The translations under genes were made by a program, and so were the position numbers. Below are positions 1-8,878 of a DNA stretch of 64,000 bases, one piece after another. Positions within the stretch are counted from its first letter, which is position 1. The number at the start of each line of letters is the position of its first letter. This stretch comes from Marinobacter goseongensis (GTDB lineage Bacteria; Pseudomonadota; Gammaproteobacteria; Pseudomonadales; Oleiphilaceae): assembly GCF_023156235.1 (NCBI RefSeq), contig NZ_JAKZAI010000013.1, positions 1 to 64,000 of the forward strand, given 5' to 3'. The notes below the pieces were generated by a model. It was given only the letters and a program-made list of their open reading frames with translations, was not told the origin of the DNA and searched no databases.

Positions 1-29
1 CCATGTGAGAGTAGGTCATCGTCAGGCTC
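1..29 (+). rRNA. 5S ribosomal RNA, 3' end (partial)
   Basis: The first bases match the conserved 3' terminal part of gammaproteobacterial 5S rRNA (the GAGAGTAGGTCATCGTC region followed by the closing strand of the terminal helix). The rest of the molecule, and presumably a 16S-23S-5S operon, lies left of the window. A strong terminator follows within about 12 bases, as expected at the end of an rRNA operon. The exact 3' end is uncertain by a few bases. Confidence 0.85.
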
Positions 30-40
30 TTAATACCCAA

Positions 41-72
41 ACCCCAGCATCCTTGATGCTGGGGTTTTTTAT
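41..72 (+). terminator. Rho-independent terminator of the rRNA operon
   Basis: A perfect 10-bp stem (ACCCCAGCAT paired with ATGCTGGGGT) with a five-base loop is followed by a run of T residues. It sits directly after the 5S rRNA end. It also separates the rRNA operon from the convergent minus-strand kinase gene ending at 118. Confidence 0.9.
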
Positions 73-117
73 TGCCTGAACTTCGGTGCGTCTTTTGATG
101 CGGTTACGGATTCACCG

Positions 118-828
118 TTATGGCAGCCAGATTTCGAACACCCCGCCACCCAGGCGCCCGTCATTGTGCAGGTGGATGCTGCCACCACGCTCACCCTCGC
201 TGTGCAGGCGCGCGACCGATGACGCAAAAAACAGCCCGAGGCTGGTACTACCGCTGTTGAAATCCAGTGATTTGAAGTTGGGGGTGCCGGTATGCTGCAT
301 GCTCTCAGGGTAGCCCTGGCCATCGTCTTCAACGCCAATAACAAGGTAGCCGTCCCGCTCACAGGCAGTCAGCAGGATACGACTTCGGGTATATCGGATG
401 GCGTTGTTGATGGTGTTGTTCAGTACCCCGGTCAGCAGGTCATCATCAAAAAAACCATTCATGTCTTCTGCTTCAACGGCGTATTCAATGCCCAGGCCCT
501 GGAGCAAAGGGGTATGACGTGCAACGTGCTCCGCGAGAAAGTCCGGTACAAAGTGCTCCTCGATGTGGGCCGAGAGGTTATTCTCTCCGAGACGGTATAT
601 GCCCAGCAGTTGCACCAGATCGTTGTGCATGCGTTCCGCTTCGTATTGCAACGTGTTAAATCGTGATGACTCGCCCAGACTGGCTTGGTGATCCGCACGG
701 AGCTCATCAATGGAGTTGAGCAACATGCCCAGCGAGTTCTTCATATCATGGACTGCCGAGGCAAGAACCATGGAAAAGTCGATGGAGTTGTCCCTGGACC
801 GCTCATCACTGGCTGGCGTAGAGTTCAT
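118..828 (-). CDS. Small sensor histidine kinase without input domain
   Basis: A 236-residue histidine kinase. The H-box contains the putative phosphoacceptor His27 in the sequence HDMKNSLG. The C-terminal HATPase_c domain shows an N-box (NNTINNAIRYT), a DDGQG G1 box and a SLGLFF G2 region. There is no membrane segment or PAS domain, so it is probably cytosolic and receives its signal from a partner. The ATG at 828 was chosen because it overlaps the upstream response-regulator stop by 4 bp and has an AAGGA ribosome site. An upstream in-frame start would lie deep inside that gene. Tight coupling to the REC-TPR gene suggests the two proteins form a phosphorelay pair. The substrate or signal is unknown. 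Confidence 0.85.
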   Translation of the reverse strand: MNSTPASDERSRDNSIDFSMVLASAVHDMKNSLGMLLNSIDELRADHQASLGESSRFNTLQYEAERMHNDLVQLLGIYRLGENNLSAHIEEHFVPDFLAEHVARHTPLLQGLGIEYAVEAEDMNGFFDDDLLTGVLNNTINNAIRYTRSRILLTACERDGYLVIGVEDDGQGYPESMQHTGTPNFKSLDFNSGSTSLGLFFASSVARLHSEGERGGSIHLHNDGRLGGGVFEIWLP

Positions 829-2471
829 GTTGTCATTCCTTTCAGTTTTCTGGACAAGGCAACGTAGCGGCGGTGCTGACGGTGCTGCTCCGGTAGGCTG
901 CCAAGCCGATCCAGGCACTGCTGGCACTGAACAAGGAGTTGCGGATCAGCCTGGCCATCGTGGTATTGCTTCATCAGCACCTGGACCAGGTTGAGGTTTA
1001 GGGCGGCATGGCCGGGCACAACCTTGAGGGCTTCGGTAAACTCGCAGACGGCGGCCTGAAGGTCTCCTGATTCGAACGCCTTGATACCATCCCGGTTGCA
1101 AGCCCTCGCCTGAAGTTTCTGGCGGAAACCAACCGGTTCATCCAGCAGGTTTTCAATCCTTTGCAGAACCTCGGGCTGATCGTCGAAACGTTGTGCCAGT
1201 TTCGCAAGCAGGGATTTGGCCTGGTCGTCTCGCCCAAGCCGGAACAGGGTTTTGGCGAAGTCGATTCCGGTATCCGGGTCCATTTTGTCTGGATCGGAAA
1301 GCGATTCCTTGACGGAATCGAGAGCTTTTTCGGCCTCCTGAATGCGCTCCTGTCCCGCATGTACCCGTGATTGAATCAGTCTGCTCCGGACCACCAGCGC
1401 CGACTCGTCATCCGGAAAGCGTTTTTCCAGGCGCGAGAGCACCTTCAGGGCTTCGTCAGCGTGCTCGGAACCCTCATCACTGAGATCGCCATCCGACAGG
1501 TCGGAAAGCGACTGACCCAACGCCAGATAATGGTCGGGGCTGTCGTGTATGGAGTGGGTCCCAAGTACCACGGTCTGCCGCCACGCATCCGAGGCCGTGG
1601 ACATGTCCTGATTGGCGGTGGCAAGCCGGGCAAGCTGGCGATGGCGTAGGAGGGCGTTGGGTGAATGCTCGGCTGCCTTTTCAAGAACCTGTTGCGCCTG
1701 CGTGAGGCGGCCCAGGCGTTCAAGGCCCTCCGCCAGAAGATCGTAGGCTTCCATATAATCCGGGTGCTTGCTGATCAGTTCTTTGAGTGCGGCGACGGCG
1801 TCATCGTAATTTTGCGTCGCGAGCAGGATTTTGCCACGCCCCAGTCTGGCCCAGGACAGATCACGCTGCCCCATGACCTCGTCGTAGATCTTAAGTGCAT
1901 GGCTGAAGTCCCCGACCTGGTAGTAAAGATCGGCCAGGGTTTTCATCAGCCAGGTCCTGTAACGGGGTTGCCTCGGTAAGGCTTCCAGGCACAGGGCGAT
2001 GGCCTGCGGATAGTTTTCGCGGTCAATCTCCCGGTTGATGGGAAGCAGTGCACTGCGCTGGCTGATTAGGCCAGCCAGGCGTTTCTCCAGCATGGCACGG
2101 TTGATGGGCTTGGTCAGATAGGCGTCGGGCTGGTATTCCCTGGCGCCCATCACCATTTCTCTTGAGGTTTCCGCCGTGACCATCAGGAACAGCGAGGACC
2201 TTTTCAGCAGCTTCTTATGTCGTAATTCTTCAAGAATGTGCTGGCCGTTCTTGCCTTCCCCGAGGTTGTAGTCACACAGCACCACATCCACGTGGTTATA
2301 GGCACAATATTGAATGGCCGGTGCGGCATGAGAGACCAGTTCAATCTTGTCGGCGCCACAGCTTCTTAGCATTTGCCGCATCGACAGGCGGAAGTTCTCG
2401 AAGTCATCGATGATCAGATAATGGAGCTTTCCGAAAATATTTCCGCCGGTGGTTCTTGCTGTATCGGTCAT
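825..2471 (-). CDS. Response regulator with REC domain and TPR repeats
   Basis: A 548-residue protein. Residues about 15-130 form a CheY-like receiver with an acidic pair at Asp22/Asp23, the phosphoacceptor Asp67 (in LCDYNL) and the conserved Lys121 (KP). The rest is alpha-helical tetratricopeptide-like repeats, for example around residues 160-300 and near the C-terminus. No DNA-binding, GGDEF, EAL or other enzymatic output domain is visible, so output probably works through protein-protein contact by the TPR array. It overlaps the hybrid kinase gene upstream by 4 bp and the small kinase downstream by 4 bp, so all three are probably translationally coupled. The function is inferred from domains only. 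Confidence 0.85.
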   Translation of the reverse strand: MTDTARTTGGNIFGKLHYLIIDDFENFRLSMRQMLRSCGADKIELVSHAAPAIQYCAYNHVDVVLCDYNLGEGKNGQHILEELRHKKLLKRSSLFLMVTAETSREMVMGAREYQPDAYLTKPINRAMLEKRLAGLISQRSALLPINREIDRENYPQAIALCLEALPRQPRYRTWLMKTLADLYYQVGDFSHALKIYDEVMGQRDLSWARLGRGKILLATQNYDDAVAALKELISKHPDYMEAYDLLAEGLERLGRLTQAQQVLEKAAEHSPNALLRHRQLARLATANQDMSTASDAWRQTVVLGTHSIHDSPDHYLALGQSLSDLSDGDLSDEGSEHADEALKVLSRLEKRFPDDESALVVRSRLIQSRVHAGQERIQEAEKALDSVKESLSDPDKMDPDTGIDFAKTLFRLGRDDQAKSLLAKLAQRFDDQPEVLQRIENLLDEPVGFRQKLQARACNRDGIKAFESGDLQAAVCEFTEALKVVPGHAALNLNLVQVLMKQYHDGQADPQLLVQCQQCLDRLGSLPEQHRQHRRYVALSRKLKGMTT

Positions 2472-5400
2472 GGGCGCTTCTGTTTCAGCAGCTTGTTAAC
2501 CAGCGCCCGCAGTGCCGCAGGTTTCACCGGTTTGTAGAGAATCTGATAACCCCGTGAAATGGCGTCTTCCCTGACCTCAGGAGCCATGTAGCCAGTAATC
2601 AGTATGCCCGATATATCATTGCTGAATCCAACTCTGAGGGTATCCATGGCGTCGAGACCATTCTTGTTGTCGTCAAGCTGATAGTCAGCCAGAATGATGT
2701 CGGGTTCCTCGCCGTTCAGCTTCAGGCGAGCGTCCTCCAGGCTCTCCGCTGCGGTGACATCACACTGCCAGTTGCCCAGCAGCGCCGCCATTCCATGGAG
2801 AATAGCAGGGTCGTTGTCGATACAGAGCACGTGAAGACCGCCCAGACTGGAAACCCGGCGTGACTGGCTCTGGGTTCTGTTCGCTACCATTTGTGTAGCT
2901 TCCGGGGCAGCCGTCGGCACGGTGATACTGAAGGCACTGCCGCGGCCCTGCACGGAGTGAACATTGACCGGGTGGTTGAGCATGCCACTGATCCGGTCCA
3001 CGATCGCAAGGCCGAGGCCGAGGCCTTTCTTGTCCCGGCCATGCTGGAAGCGCCGGAACTCCTCGAATATGTGGGCGAGCTGGTCATCGGGGATGCCCGG
3101 CCCGGTGTCCCACACCTCAATACGGATGTAGCCCTTCAGTCTGCGACAGCCCAGAAGAATCTTGCCTTCCGGTGTATAGCGGATGGCATTGGACAGGAAA
3201 TTCTGCACCACCCGGCGCAGGAGCTTGGCGTCCGAACGGATCCAGACAGTGCTCGGCACTACGTGCAACTCGAGGCCCTGATCCTTGGCGATCGCTGAAA
3301 AATCAGTTGCCAGGTGGCGCATGATGTCATTGACCGGAAACGCGCCAATATCGGGTTCCAGCGCCCCCGCGTCGAGTTTCGAGATGTCCAGCAGAGTGCT
3401 GATGATCTCTTCCGCCGCGCCGAGGGAGCTGTCGATATGTTCGACAAGGTCTTTCATGTCCCCGTCACCGGCCTTGCCGGCCAGCGCGGAAGTGAACAGC
3501 CTGGCGGCGTTCAGGGGCTGCAACAGGTCGTGGCTCGCAGACGCCAGGAAGCGGGTTTTGCTCTGGTTGGCCTGCTCCGCGACGGACTTGGCTTTCAGCA
3601 TCTGTTCGTTAATGACCTGGAGCTCCTGAGTGCGCTCCTTGACCCGTTGCTCCAGGTAGATATTGGTCTCTTTCAGGGCCTGCTCGGTACGTCTCATGGC
3701 CGTGATGTCCTGAAACGTCGTGGCGTAGCCGCCGCCCGGGATCGGGCTGCCGTCAATCCGCAGCACGGTGCCGTCGGGGCGCTGGCGCTCATAGGACATG
3801 GGGCGCCCGTCGCGCATGCTGTTGCAGCGGTCGACAATGATCTCGTCGATCCGCCGTGCTGACAGGTTGGCGTTGGTCAGGTTATACCGCATCAGATCTT
3901 CGACCGGGCGCCCCACGCGCACATAACCGGTGGGGTAGTTGAAGAGCTCCAGGTAGCGGTGGTTCCAGACCACGAGTTGCTGCTGGTGATTGACCACCGA
4001 CACGCCGAGGCTGATGTTTTCGATGGCCGACTGCAGCAGCTCCCGGCTGAAGGTCATTGCCTGGGAGGCTTCATCGACAATGCTGACCACGTCCTCGATC
4101 TGCATGTCCCGTCCGGTGAGGGTGGACTCCAGCACGACACGGGCCGTTGACGCACCGATCACCGACGCGAGTTGCCGCTCGATGTATTTCATCAGGTGGG
4201 AGGAAGCGGGTCGCTGAGGATGCAGACGAATCGCGTTGCGGCGCTCGTAGTTGCGGAAGAGGGTTTCCGAACGCTCCTCGCCCATGAAACGGTCGGTCAG
4301 CGCCTGCAGGTCTGAAGTCAGAATTTCTCCCTGCCAGGTCTGGTGCTGCGGCGTTTCCGCCTTGGGCTGGGGGTCATGGAAGAACGATGCAATCTGGATT
4401 TTTTCCCGCACCCGTTGCCGTGTCAGCATGGAGAGCACGATGTAGGTTACGGTATTGATGCCCAGGCTCCAGACAATGCCGTGGCTGGTGCGATCAAGTT
4501 CGAGGCCGAAAAGTGCTGTCGGCCGGGTCCACGCCAGCCCCCACACGCCCTTGTCGATCAGCGATTCGGTCAGCCAACCGGTTGAAGCCAGCGCTGGCAG
4601 CAGCAGCGTGTAGCACCACATCAGGAAGCCCAGACCAAGGCCCCAGGCGGCGCCGGTGAAATTGCCCCGCCGCCAGATAATGCCACCCACCAGTGCCGGT
4701 CCGAACTGGGCCGCCGCCGCAAACGACAGCAGGCCAAAGGCCGTCAGGCTGTAGTCCGCGCCCGCCATGCGGTAGAAGCCGTAGGACGTGAGCAGCACCA
4801 CGAAAATTGCAACCCGCCGAATGCTGAGCAGCAGGTAGCTGAGATCGGTCCGTTTGTTCATGCGCGGGCGGAAGAATTTGAGCAGCGCAGGCATGATGAT
4901 TTCGTTACTGACCATGGTGGCGATGGCCACCGAGCAGACAATCACCATGGCTGCGGCTGCCGACCCGCCACCGAGAAAGGCCAGGATCGCCAGCCACTCT
5001 TCGCCCGCGAGGATCGGCAGTTTGAGAATGAGTATGTCCGGGTCAGTACTGGCGGCTTCCGGGTAGAGCAGGCCGGCCGCCGCGATGGGAAGCACAAAGG
5101 CGCTGGCGATGATCAGATAAATCGGCATGGCCCACCGGGCCGTTTCGAAATCCCGGTGATCGGTGTTTTCCACCACCATGACATGGAACTGGCGGGGCAG
5201 GCAGATGATGGCGAGCATCGCCACCAGCGTCTGGGTAATGAACGCCGGCGCCTCGAGTCCATCGGTGGTCAGGGTGCCGGTGAGGTCGGCCTCGCGAACG
5301 TTGGCCAGCAGGTCGCCAAAGCCCCCGAACAGACCGAATCCGACGAACAGACCCACGGCAACAAAGGCGACAATCTTGATCAGCGACTCGAACGCTACGG

Positions 5401-5986
5401 CCTGGATCATCCCGCGGTGATGCTCGGTGGATTCCAGGTGGCGGGTGCCAAACAGCACAGTGAACACGGCCAGCACCAGAGTGATGTACCAGGCGGAATC
5501 GTTCCAGGCCGCCGTACTCAGTTCCTGGTAACCGTTGCCGGTGTCCGAGAGCACGTTGAAGCCCATGGAGATGGCTTTCAGCTGCAGAGCGATATAGGGC
5601 ACGCTGCCAATCAGCGCAAAGGTGGCGATCATGGCCGCCAGAATCTGGGACTTACCGTAGCGCGATGCGATGAAGTCCGCGATGGAAGTGCTGTTGTTGC
5701 GCTTGCTGATGTAGATGATCCGGCGCAACAGAGGCGCGCCAAACACGAAAACCAGCAGGGGACCGAGGTAGATCGGCAGGAAGCCCAGCCCTTCCTGAGT
5801 GGCACGGCCAACCGCGCCATAGAAGGTCCAGGAGGTAAAATAGACTGCCAGTGACAGGGCGTAGATATGGGTGCGCGCCCAGCGTCGGCGATAGAGGCCC
5901 GGGTGGCGATCGCCCGCCCAGGCAATGGCGAACAGCAGCGAGATGTAAGTGATGGATATGAGAACTAACAGCCAGCCACTGAGCAT
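2468..5986 (-). CDS. CrbS/MxtR-type hybrid histidine kinase with symporter-like sensor domain
   Basis: A 1172-residue inner-membrane hybrid kinase. Roughly the first 500 residues are a multi-pass sodium:solute-symporter (SSF) fold. A PAS-like region and coiled coil follow, then a HisKA domain with His819 in SASHDLLQPLN, a HATPase_c domain (NFLSNAIRYT N-box, DTGPG, GLGLGL) and a C-terminal receiver from about 1051 with Asp1101 and Lys1152. This architecture matches the CrbS (Vibrio) and MxtR (Pseudomonas) family, which is reported to control acetyl-CoA synthetase and acetate uptake through the LuxR-type regulators CrbR/ErdR. No such regulator lies in the window. The gene is upstream of, and overlaps, the REC-TPR gene. 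The acetate-type symporter nearby fits the proposed role. Confidence 0.88.
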   Translation of the reverse strand: MLSGWLLVLISITYISLLFAIAWAGDRHPGLYRRRWARTHIYALSLAVYFTSWTFYGAVGRATQEGLGFLPIYLGPLLVFVFGAPLLRRIIYISKRNNSTSIADFIASRYGKSQILAAMIATFALIGSVPYIALQLKAISMGFNVLSDTGNGYQELSTAAWNDSAWYITLVLAVFTVLFGTRHLESTEHHRGMIQAVAFESLIKIVAFVAVGLFVGFGLFGGFGDLLANVREADLTGTLTTDGLEAPAFITQTLVAMLAIICLPRQFHVMVVENTDHRDFETARWAMPIYLIIASAFVLPIAAAGLLYPEAASTDPDILILKLPILAGEEWLAILAFLGGGSAAAAMVIVCSVAIATMVSNEIIMPALLKFFRPRMNKRTDLSYLLLSIRRVAIFVVLLTSYGFYRMAGADYSLTAFGLLSFAAAAQFGPALVGGIIWRRGNFTGAAWGLGLGFLMWCYTLLLPALASTGWLTESLIDKGVWGLAWTRPTALFGLELDRTSHGIVWSLGINTVTYIVLSMLTRQRVREKIQIASFFHDPQPKAETPQHQTWQGEILTSDLQALTDRFMGEERSETLFRNYERRNAIRLHPQRPASSHLMKYIERQLASVIGASTARVVLESTLTGRDMQIEDVVSIVDEASQAMTFSRELLQSAIENISLGVSVVNHQQQLVVWNHRYLELFNYPTGYVRVGRPVEDLMRYNLTNANLSARRIDEIIVDRCNSMRDGRPMSYERQRPDGTVLRIDGSPIPGGGYATTFQDITAMRRTEQALKETNIYLEQRVKERTQELQVINEQMLKAKSVAEQANQSKTRFLASASHDLLQPLNAARLFTSALAGKAGDGDMKDLVEHIDSSLGAAEEIISTLLDISKLDAGALEPDIGAFPVNDIMRHLATDFSAIAKDQGLELHVVPSTVWIRSDAKLLRRVVQNFLSNAIRYTPEGKILLGCRRLKGYIRIEVWDTGPGIPDDQLAHIFEEFRRFQHGRDKKGLGLGLAIVDRISGMLNHPVNVHSVQGRGSAFSITVPTAAPEATQMVANRTQSQSRRVSSLGGLHVLCIDNDPAILHGMAALLGNWQCDVTAAESLEDARLKLNGEEPDIILADYQLDDNKNGLDAMDTLRVGFSNDISGILITGYMAPEVREDAISRGYQILYKPVKPAALRALVNKLLKQKRP

Positions 5987-6037
5987 ATACAGGCGTTCCC
6001 GTTAAACGAAAATTGCTGTCAGACCCGAAACACCGGG

Positions 6038-6541
6038 TCAGTTACAAGCGGCCCCCAACAGCCTGTCTCCGCCGGACAAGGTGCGCAGCTCATTCAGGTC
6101 GGGCTGGTTACTCCGGTCGAAAGGAACAAGCTCACGGGTATCGCAGTTGAGCAGATACATCTTGTGGGAGACGGCATCGGTATAAGACTGCTCAAACCGG
6201 TAAAGATTGAACCGTACTACGTTCTTACCGGGGTTGTCCCGGGCAACGCTCTCGGTGTCCAGCACCGTGAAAGCGGTCACCTGAGGAACCACATAGGTCC
6301 AGGGGCGCCAGGGCGCGCCGTATTTTTCTGTGCTTACGACCATTGCTTCCCCGGGAAGCATGGTTTGCTTGTGCTCAAACCAGTTGTACTCCATGTACAC
6401 CAGATAACCCAGCATGCCCGCTCCGGCAAATACCGGGATAATCCACTTGGGCGCTTTCTTGCGGGTGAGGGCGCGGATGCCAAGGGCCAGGCCCGCGGCG
6501 CCCAATCCGGAGAAAATGGTCGCTACAAAAGTCCAGAACAT
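6038..6541 (-). CDS. Hypothetical small membrane protein near the acetate symporter
   Basis: A 167-residue protein not assigned to a named family. The N-terminus has a hydrophobic segment (about residues 1-24), a basic patch (RALTRKKAPK) and a second hydrophobic segment (about 33-50). The remaining 115 residues are soluble and probably extracytoplasmic, with two cysteines (LLNCDTRE and the terminal AACN). It lies between the symporter terminator and the hybrid kinase gene, so it may be transcribed with the kinase operon. A 6-bp hairpin overlaps its stop codon at about 6022-6039. A role in membrane sensing with the kinase is only a guess from position. Confidence 0.7.
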   Translation of the reverse strand: MFWTFVATIFSGLGAAGLALGIRALTRKKAPKWIIPVFAGAGMLGYLVYMEYNWFEHKQTMLPGEAMVVSTEKYGAPWRPWTYVVPQVTAFTVLDTESVARDNPGKNVVRFNLYRFEQSYTDAVSHKMYLLNCDTRELVPFDRSNQPDLNELRTLSGGDRLLGAACN

Positions 6542-6555
6542 AATCGGGTTTCCTC

Positions 6556-6592
6556 AAAAAAGAACGGGCTCCCTCACAGAGGAAGCCCGTTC
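6556..6592 (-). terminator. Terminator after the DUF4212/symporter operon
   Basis: On the minus strand a 9-bp stem (GAACGGGCT with AGCCCGTTC) and 13-base loop is followed by six T residues. It lies between the symporter stop at 6637 and the start of the 167-residue membrane protein at 6541. It should separate the transport operon from the signalling genes, or give partial read-through. Confidence 0.85.
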
Positions 6593-6636
6593 GGGATCAA
6601 CCGTCAGCCAAAGACTGGAAGCGGTTGATTTGTTGC

Positions 6637-8403
6637 TTAGTGGTCTTGGGCAGAACCGGCACCACGCGGGTAACGGACGCTTTCGACCAGCTCCTGAATT
6701 TCAACGGGCGGTTCTTCAGTCGCGTAAGAGACTGCAAAGGCTACCGCAAAGTTGATCACTGCACCAACTGCACCGAAGGAGAGCGGGGAAATGCCCAACA
6801 GCCAGTTGTCCGGTGTGTTGGCCAGGTTGTTGGTCTCGGGGATGAAGAACCAGCCCAGGTAGATGAAGATGTAAACCAGGGTTGCACTCAGGCCCGCCAG
6901 CATACCGGCAACCGCGCCCTTGTTGTTCACGCGCTTCGAGAAGATGCCCATCATCAGCGCCGGGAAGAGGGAGGCCGCAGCAATGCCGAAGGCCAGCGCT
7001 ACCACCTGAGCCGCAAAGCCTGGTGGGTTGGCGCCCAGGTACGTCGCAACCACAATGGCAACCGCCATCGAGATACGGGCCGCTTTCAGCTCACCTTTCT
7101 CCGTTATCTTCGGATTGATGGAGCCCTTTATCAGGTCGTGACTCACCGCCGAGGAAATTGCCAGCAACAGACCTGCGGCGGTGGACAGTGCCGCGGCGAG
7201 TCCACCCGCAGCGATCAGACCGATAACCCAGCCGGGCAGGTTGGCAATTTCCGGGTTGGCCAGTACGAGTATGTCGTTGTTGACCACCAGCTCGTTGCCG
7301 GCCCAACCGCGGCTTTCCGCTTCCGGAGCAAAGGCCTCGGAATCGTTGTACAGCTGGATACGACCGTCGCTGTTCTTGTCCTCATAGGTGATCAGCCCGG
7401 TCTGCTCCCAGGTAGCGATCCACTCCGGACGATTATCGTATTCAATCGGCTCAGCCGCGGGGCCTTCCGGATAGATGGTGGTCATCAGGTTCAGGCGGGC
7501 CATGGAGGCAACAGCCGGCGCAGTCAGGTACAGCAGGGCGATGAATACCAGGGCCCAACCGGCAGACCAGCGCGCGTCAGTGACTTTCGGCACGGTGAAG
7601 AAGCGGATGATGACGTGGGGCAGACCGGCGGTACCGATCATCAGCGATAGGGTGAACAGAACCATGTTCAGCTTGTTGTCCACGTCGGCCGTGTAATCCC
7701 GGAAGCCCAGTTCGGTGATGACCTGGTCAAGACGCTCGAGAAGGGGCAGGCCCGATTCAATGTGCGTAGAGAACAGACCCAGCGGCGGAATCGGGTTGCC
7801 GGTGAGTTGCAGCGAAATAAAGACCGCAGGGATCGTGTAGGCAACAATCAGAACGCAGTACTGGGCCACCTGAGTGTAGGTGATGCCCTTCATGCCGCCC
7901 AGAACGGCATAGATGAAGACCACAACGGCGGCAATCATCAGGCCGGTAGTGGACTCAACCTCCAGGAAGCGTGAGAAGGCCACACCCGCACCGGCCATCT
8001 GGCCGATAACGTAAGTGACCGAGGCGACGATCAGACACAGCACCGCAACCAGGCGGGCCTGTTTGCTGTAGAAACGGTCACCGATAAACTCCGGCACCGT
8101 GAACTTGCCGAACTTGCGCAGGTAAGGAGCCAGCAGCATTGCCAGCAGCACGTAGCCGCCCGTCCAGCCCATCAGGAACGTGGAATTGGCGTAACCGCCG
8201 GCGGCGATCAGACCCGCCATGGAGATGAAAGATGCCGCAGACATCCAGTCAGCACCGATGGCCATACCGTTGGTCACCGGGTGAACGCCGCCACCGGCGA
8301 CATAGAAATCCTTGGTACTACCGGCCTTTGCCCAGATGGCAATGCCGATATAGAGGAGGAAGGACCCCCCCACGAACAGCAGGTTGATTGCAAATTGGCT
8401 CAT
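6637..8403 (-). CDS. Sodium:solute (acetate-type) symporter, VC_2705 family
   Basis: A 588-residue multi-pass inner-membrane transporter of the sodium:solute symporter superfamily. The N-terminus has the typical STKDFYVAGGGV and GADWMSAASFI motifs of acetate/propionate (ActP-like) permeases. It pairs with the DUF4212 subunit encoded 6 bp upstream, the arrangement seen in the VC_2705 subfamily. It is longer than a basic ActP because of a hydrophilic loop at about residues 310-375, which contains an EF-hand-like DKNSDGRI calcium-loop motif. Likely substrates are acetate or other short monocarboxylates, but this is inferred from family and context. A CrbS/MxtR-type kinase lies downstream, so carbon-dependent regulation is plausible. 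Confidence 0.88.
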   Translation of the reverse strand: MSQFAINLLFVGGSFLLYIGIAIWAKAGSTKDFYVAGGGVHPVTNGMAIGADWMSAASFISMAGLIAAGGYANSTFLMGWTGGYVLLAMLLAPYLRKFGKFTVPEFIGDRFYSKQARLVAVLCLIVASVTYVIGQMAGAGVAFSRFLEVESTTGLMIAAVVVFIYAVLGGMKGITYTQVAQYCVLIVAYTIPAVFISLQLTGNPIPPLGLFSTHIESGLPLLERLDQVITELGFRDYTADVDNKLNMVLFTLSLMIGTAGLPHVIIRFFTVPKVTDARWSAGWALVFIALLYLTAPAVASMARLNLMTTIYPEGPAAEPIEYDNRPEWIATWEQTGLITYEDKNSDGRIQLYNDSEAFAPEAESRGWAGNELVVNNDILVLANPEIANLPGWVIGLIAAGGLAAALSTAAGLLLAISSAVSHDLIKGSINPKITEKGELKAARISMAVAIVVATYLGANPPGFAAQVVALAFGIAAASLFPALMMGIFSKRVNNKGAVAGMLAGLSATLVYIFIYLGWFFIPETNNLANTPDNWLLGISPLSFGAVGAVINFAVAFAVSYATEEPPVEIQELVESVRYPRGAGSAQDH

Positions 8404-8409
8404 TTGATC

Positions 8410-8673
8410 TTACTCCTCGTGTACGCCGAATTTCTCGTCGATTTTGTTCATGCGCCAGGCGTAGAAGAAAATCAGAGCGATGAAGGTAAGAATCGAGCCT
8501 TGCTGGGCGAACCAGAAGCCAAGGTCGGTTCCGCCGATGGCAATGCCGGACAACAACGGGCGAAGCAGTATGGCAAAACCATAGGAAGCCAGAGCCCAGA
8601 TAACGAGACTCCCGAATATGAGGCGGAGGTTCGCCTTCCAGTAATTTTCAGCGTCGTAGCTATGACCTGACAT
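8410..8673 (-). CDS. DUF4212 small subunit of sodium/substrate symporter
   Basis: An 87-residue protein with two hydrophobic segments (about residues 18-38 and 48-70). It has the family features near the start (YWKANLRLI) and in the second segment (GFWFAQQGSI). DUF4212 proteins are the small partners of VC_2705-type symporters and are analogous to DUF485 partners of ActP. The start at 8673 has a clear AGGAG ribosome site 7 bases upstream. It is the first gene of the transport operon, and the symporter follows after 6 bp. Confidence 0.9.
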   Translation of the reverse strand: MSGHSYDAENYWKANLRLIFGSLVIWALASYGFAILLRPLLSGIAIGGTDLGFWFAQQGSILTFIALIFFYAWRMNKIDEKFGVHEE

Positions 8674-8878
8674 AAGATCACTCCTGTGTTGTTGTTGTAT
8701 AGGTTGGGTAGGGTTCTGGAGAGCAGTAACCGTTAGAGAATTTATTATTCATATAGGTGTTTCTCCGACTTGTTGACTACTTCGACTTTACCGGTCAAGG
8801 GATTTATAGATATTGGCAAAAAGTCTAATTCTCAGTCATTTGCCGAAGAAATTACGTTTTCAGGCGGGTCTTCGAGGC
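8674..8878. other. Intergenic region upstream of the symporter operon
   Basis: These 205 bases are AT-rich compared with their surroundings and should contain the minus-strand promoter of the DUF4212/symporter operon. A possible -10 (TATATG on the minus strand) lies near 8750, but no convincing -35 accompanies it. The stop of the upstream exonuclease gene is at 8879. I see no terminator with a clear T-run. Confidence 0.4.
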
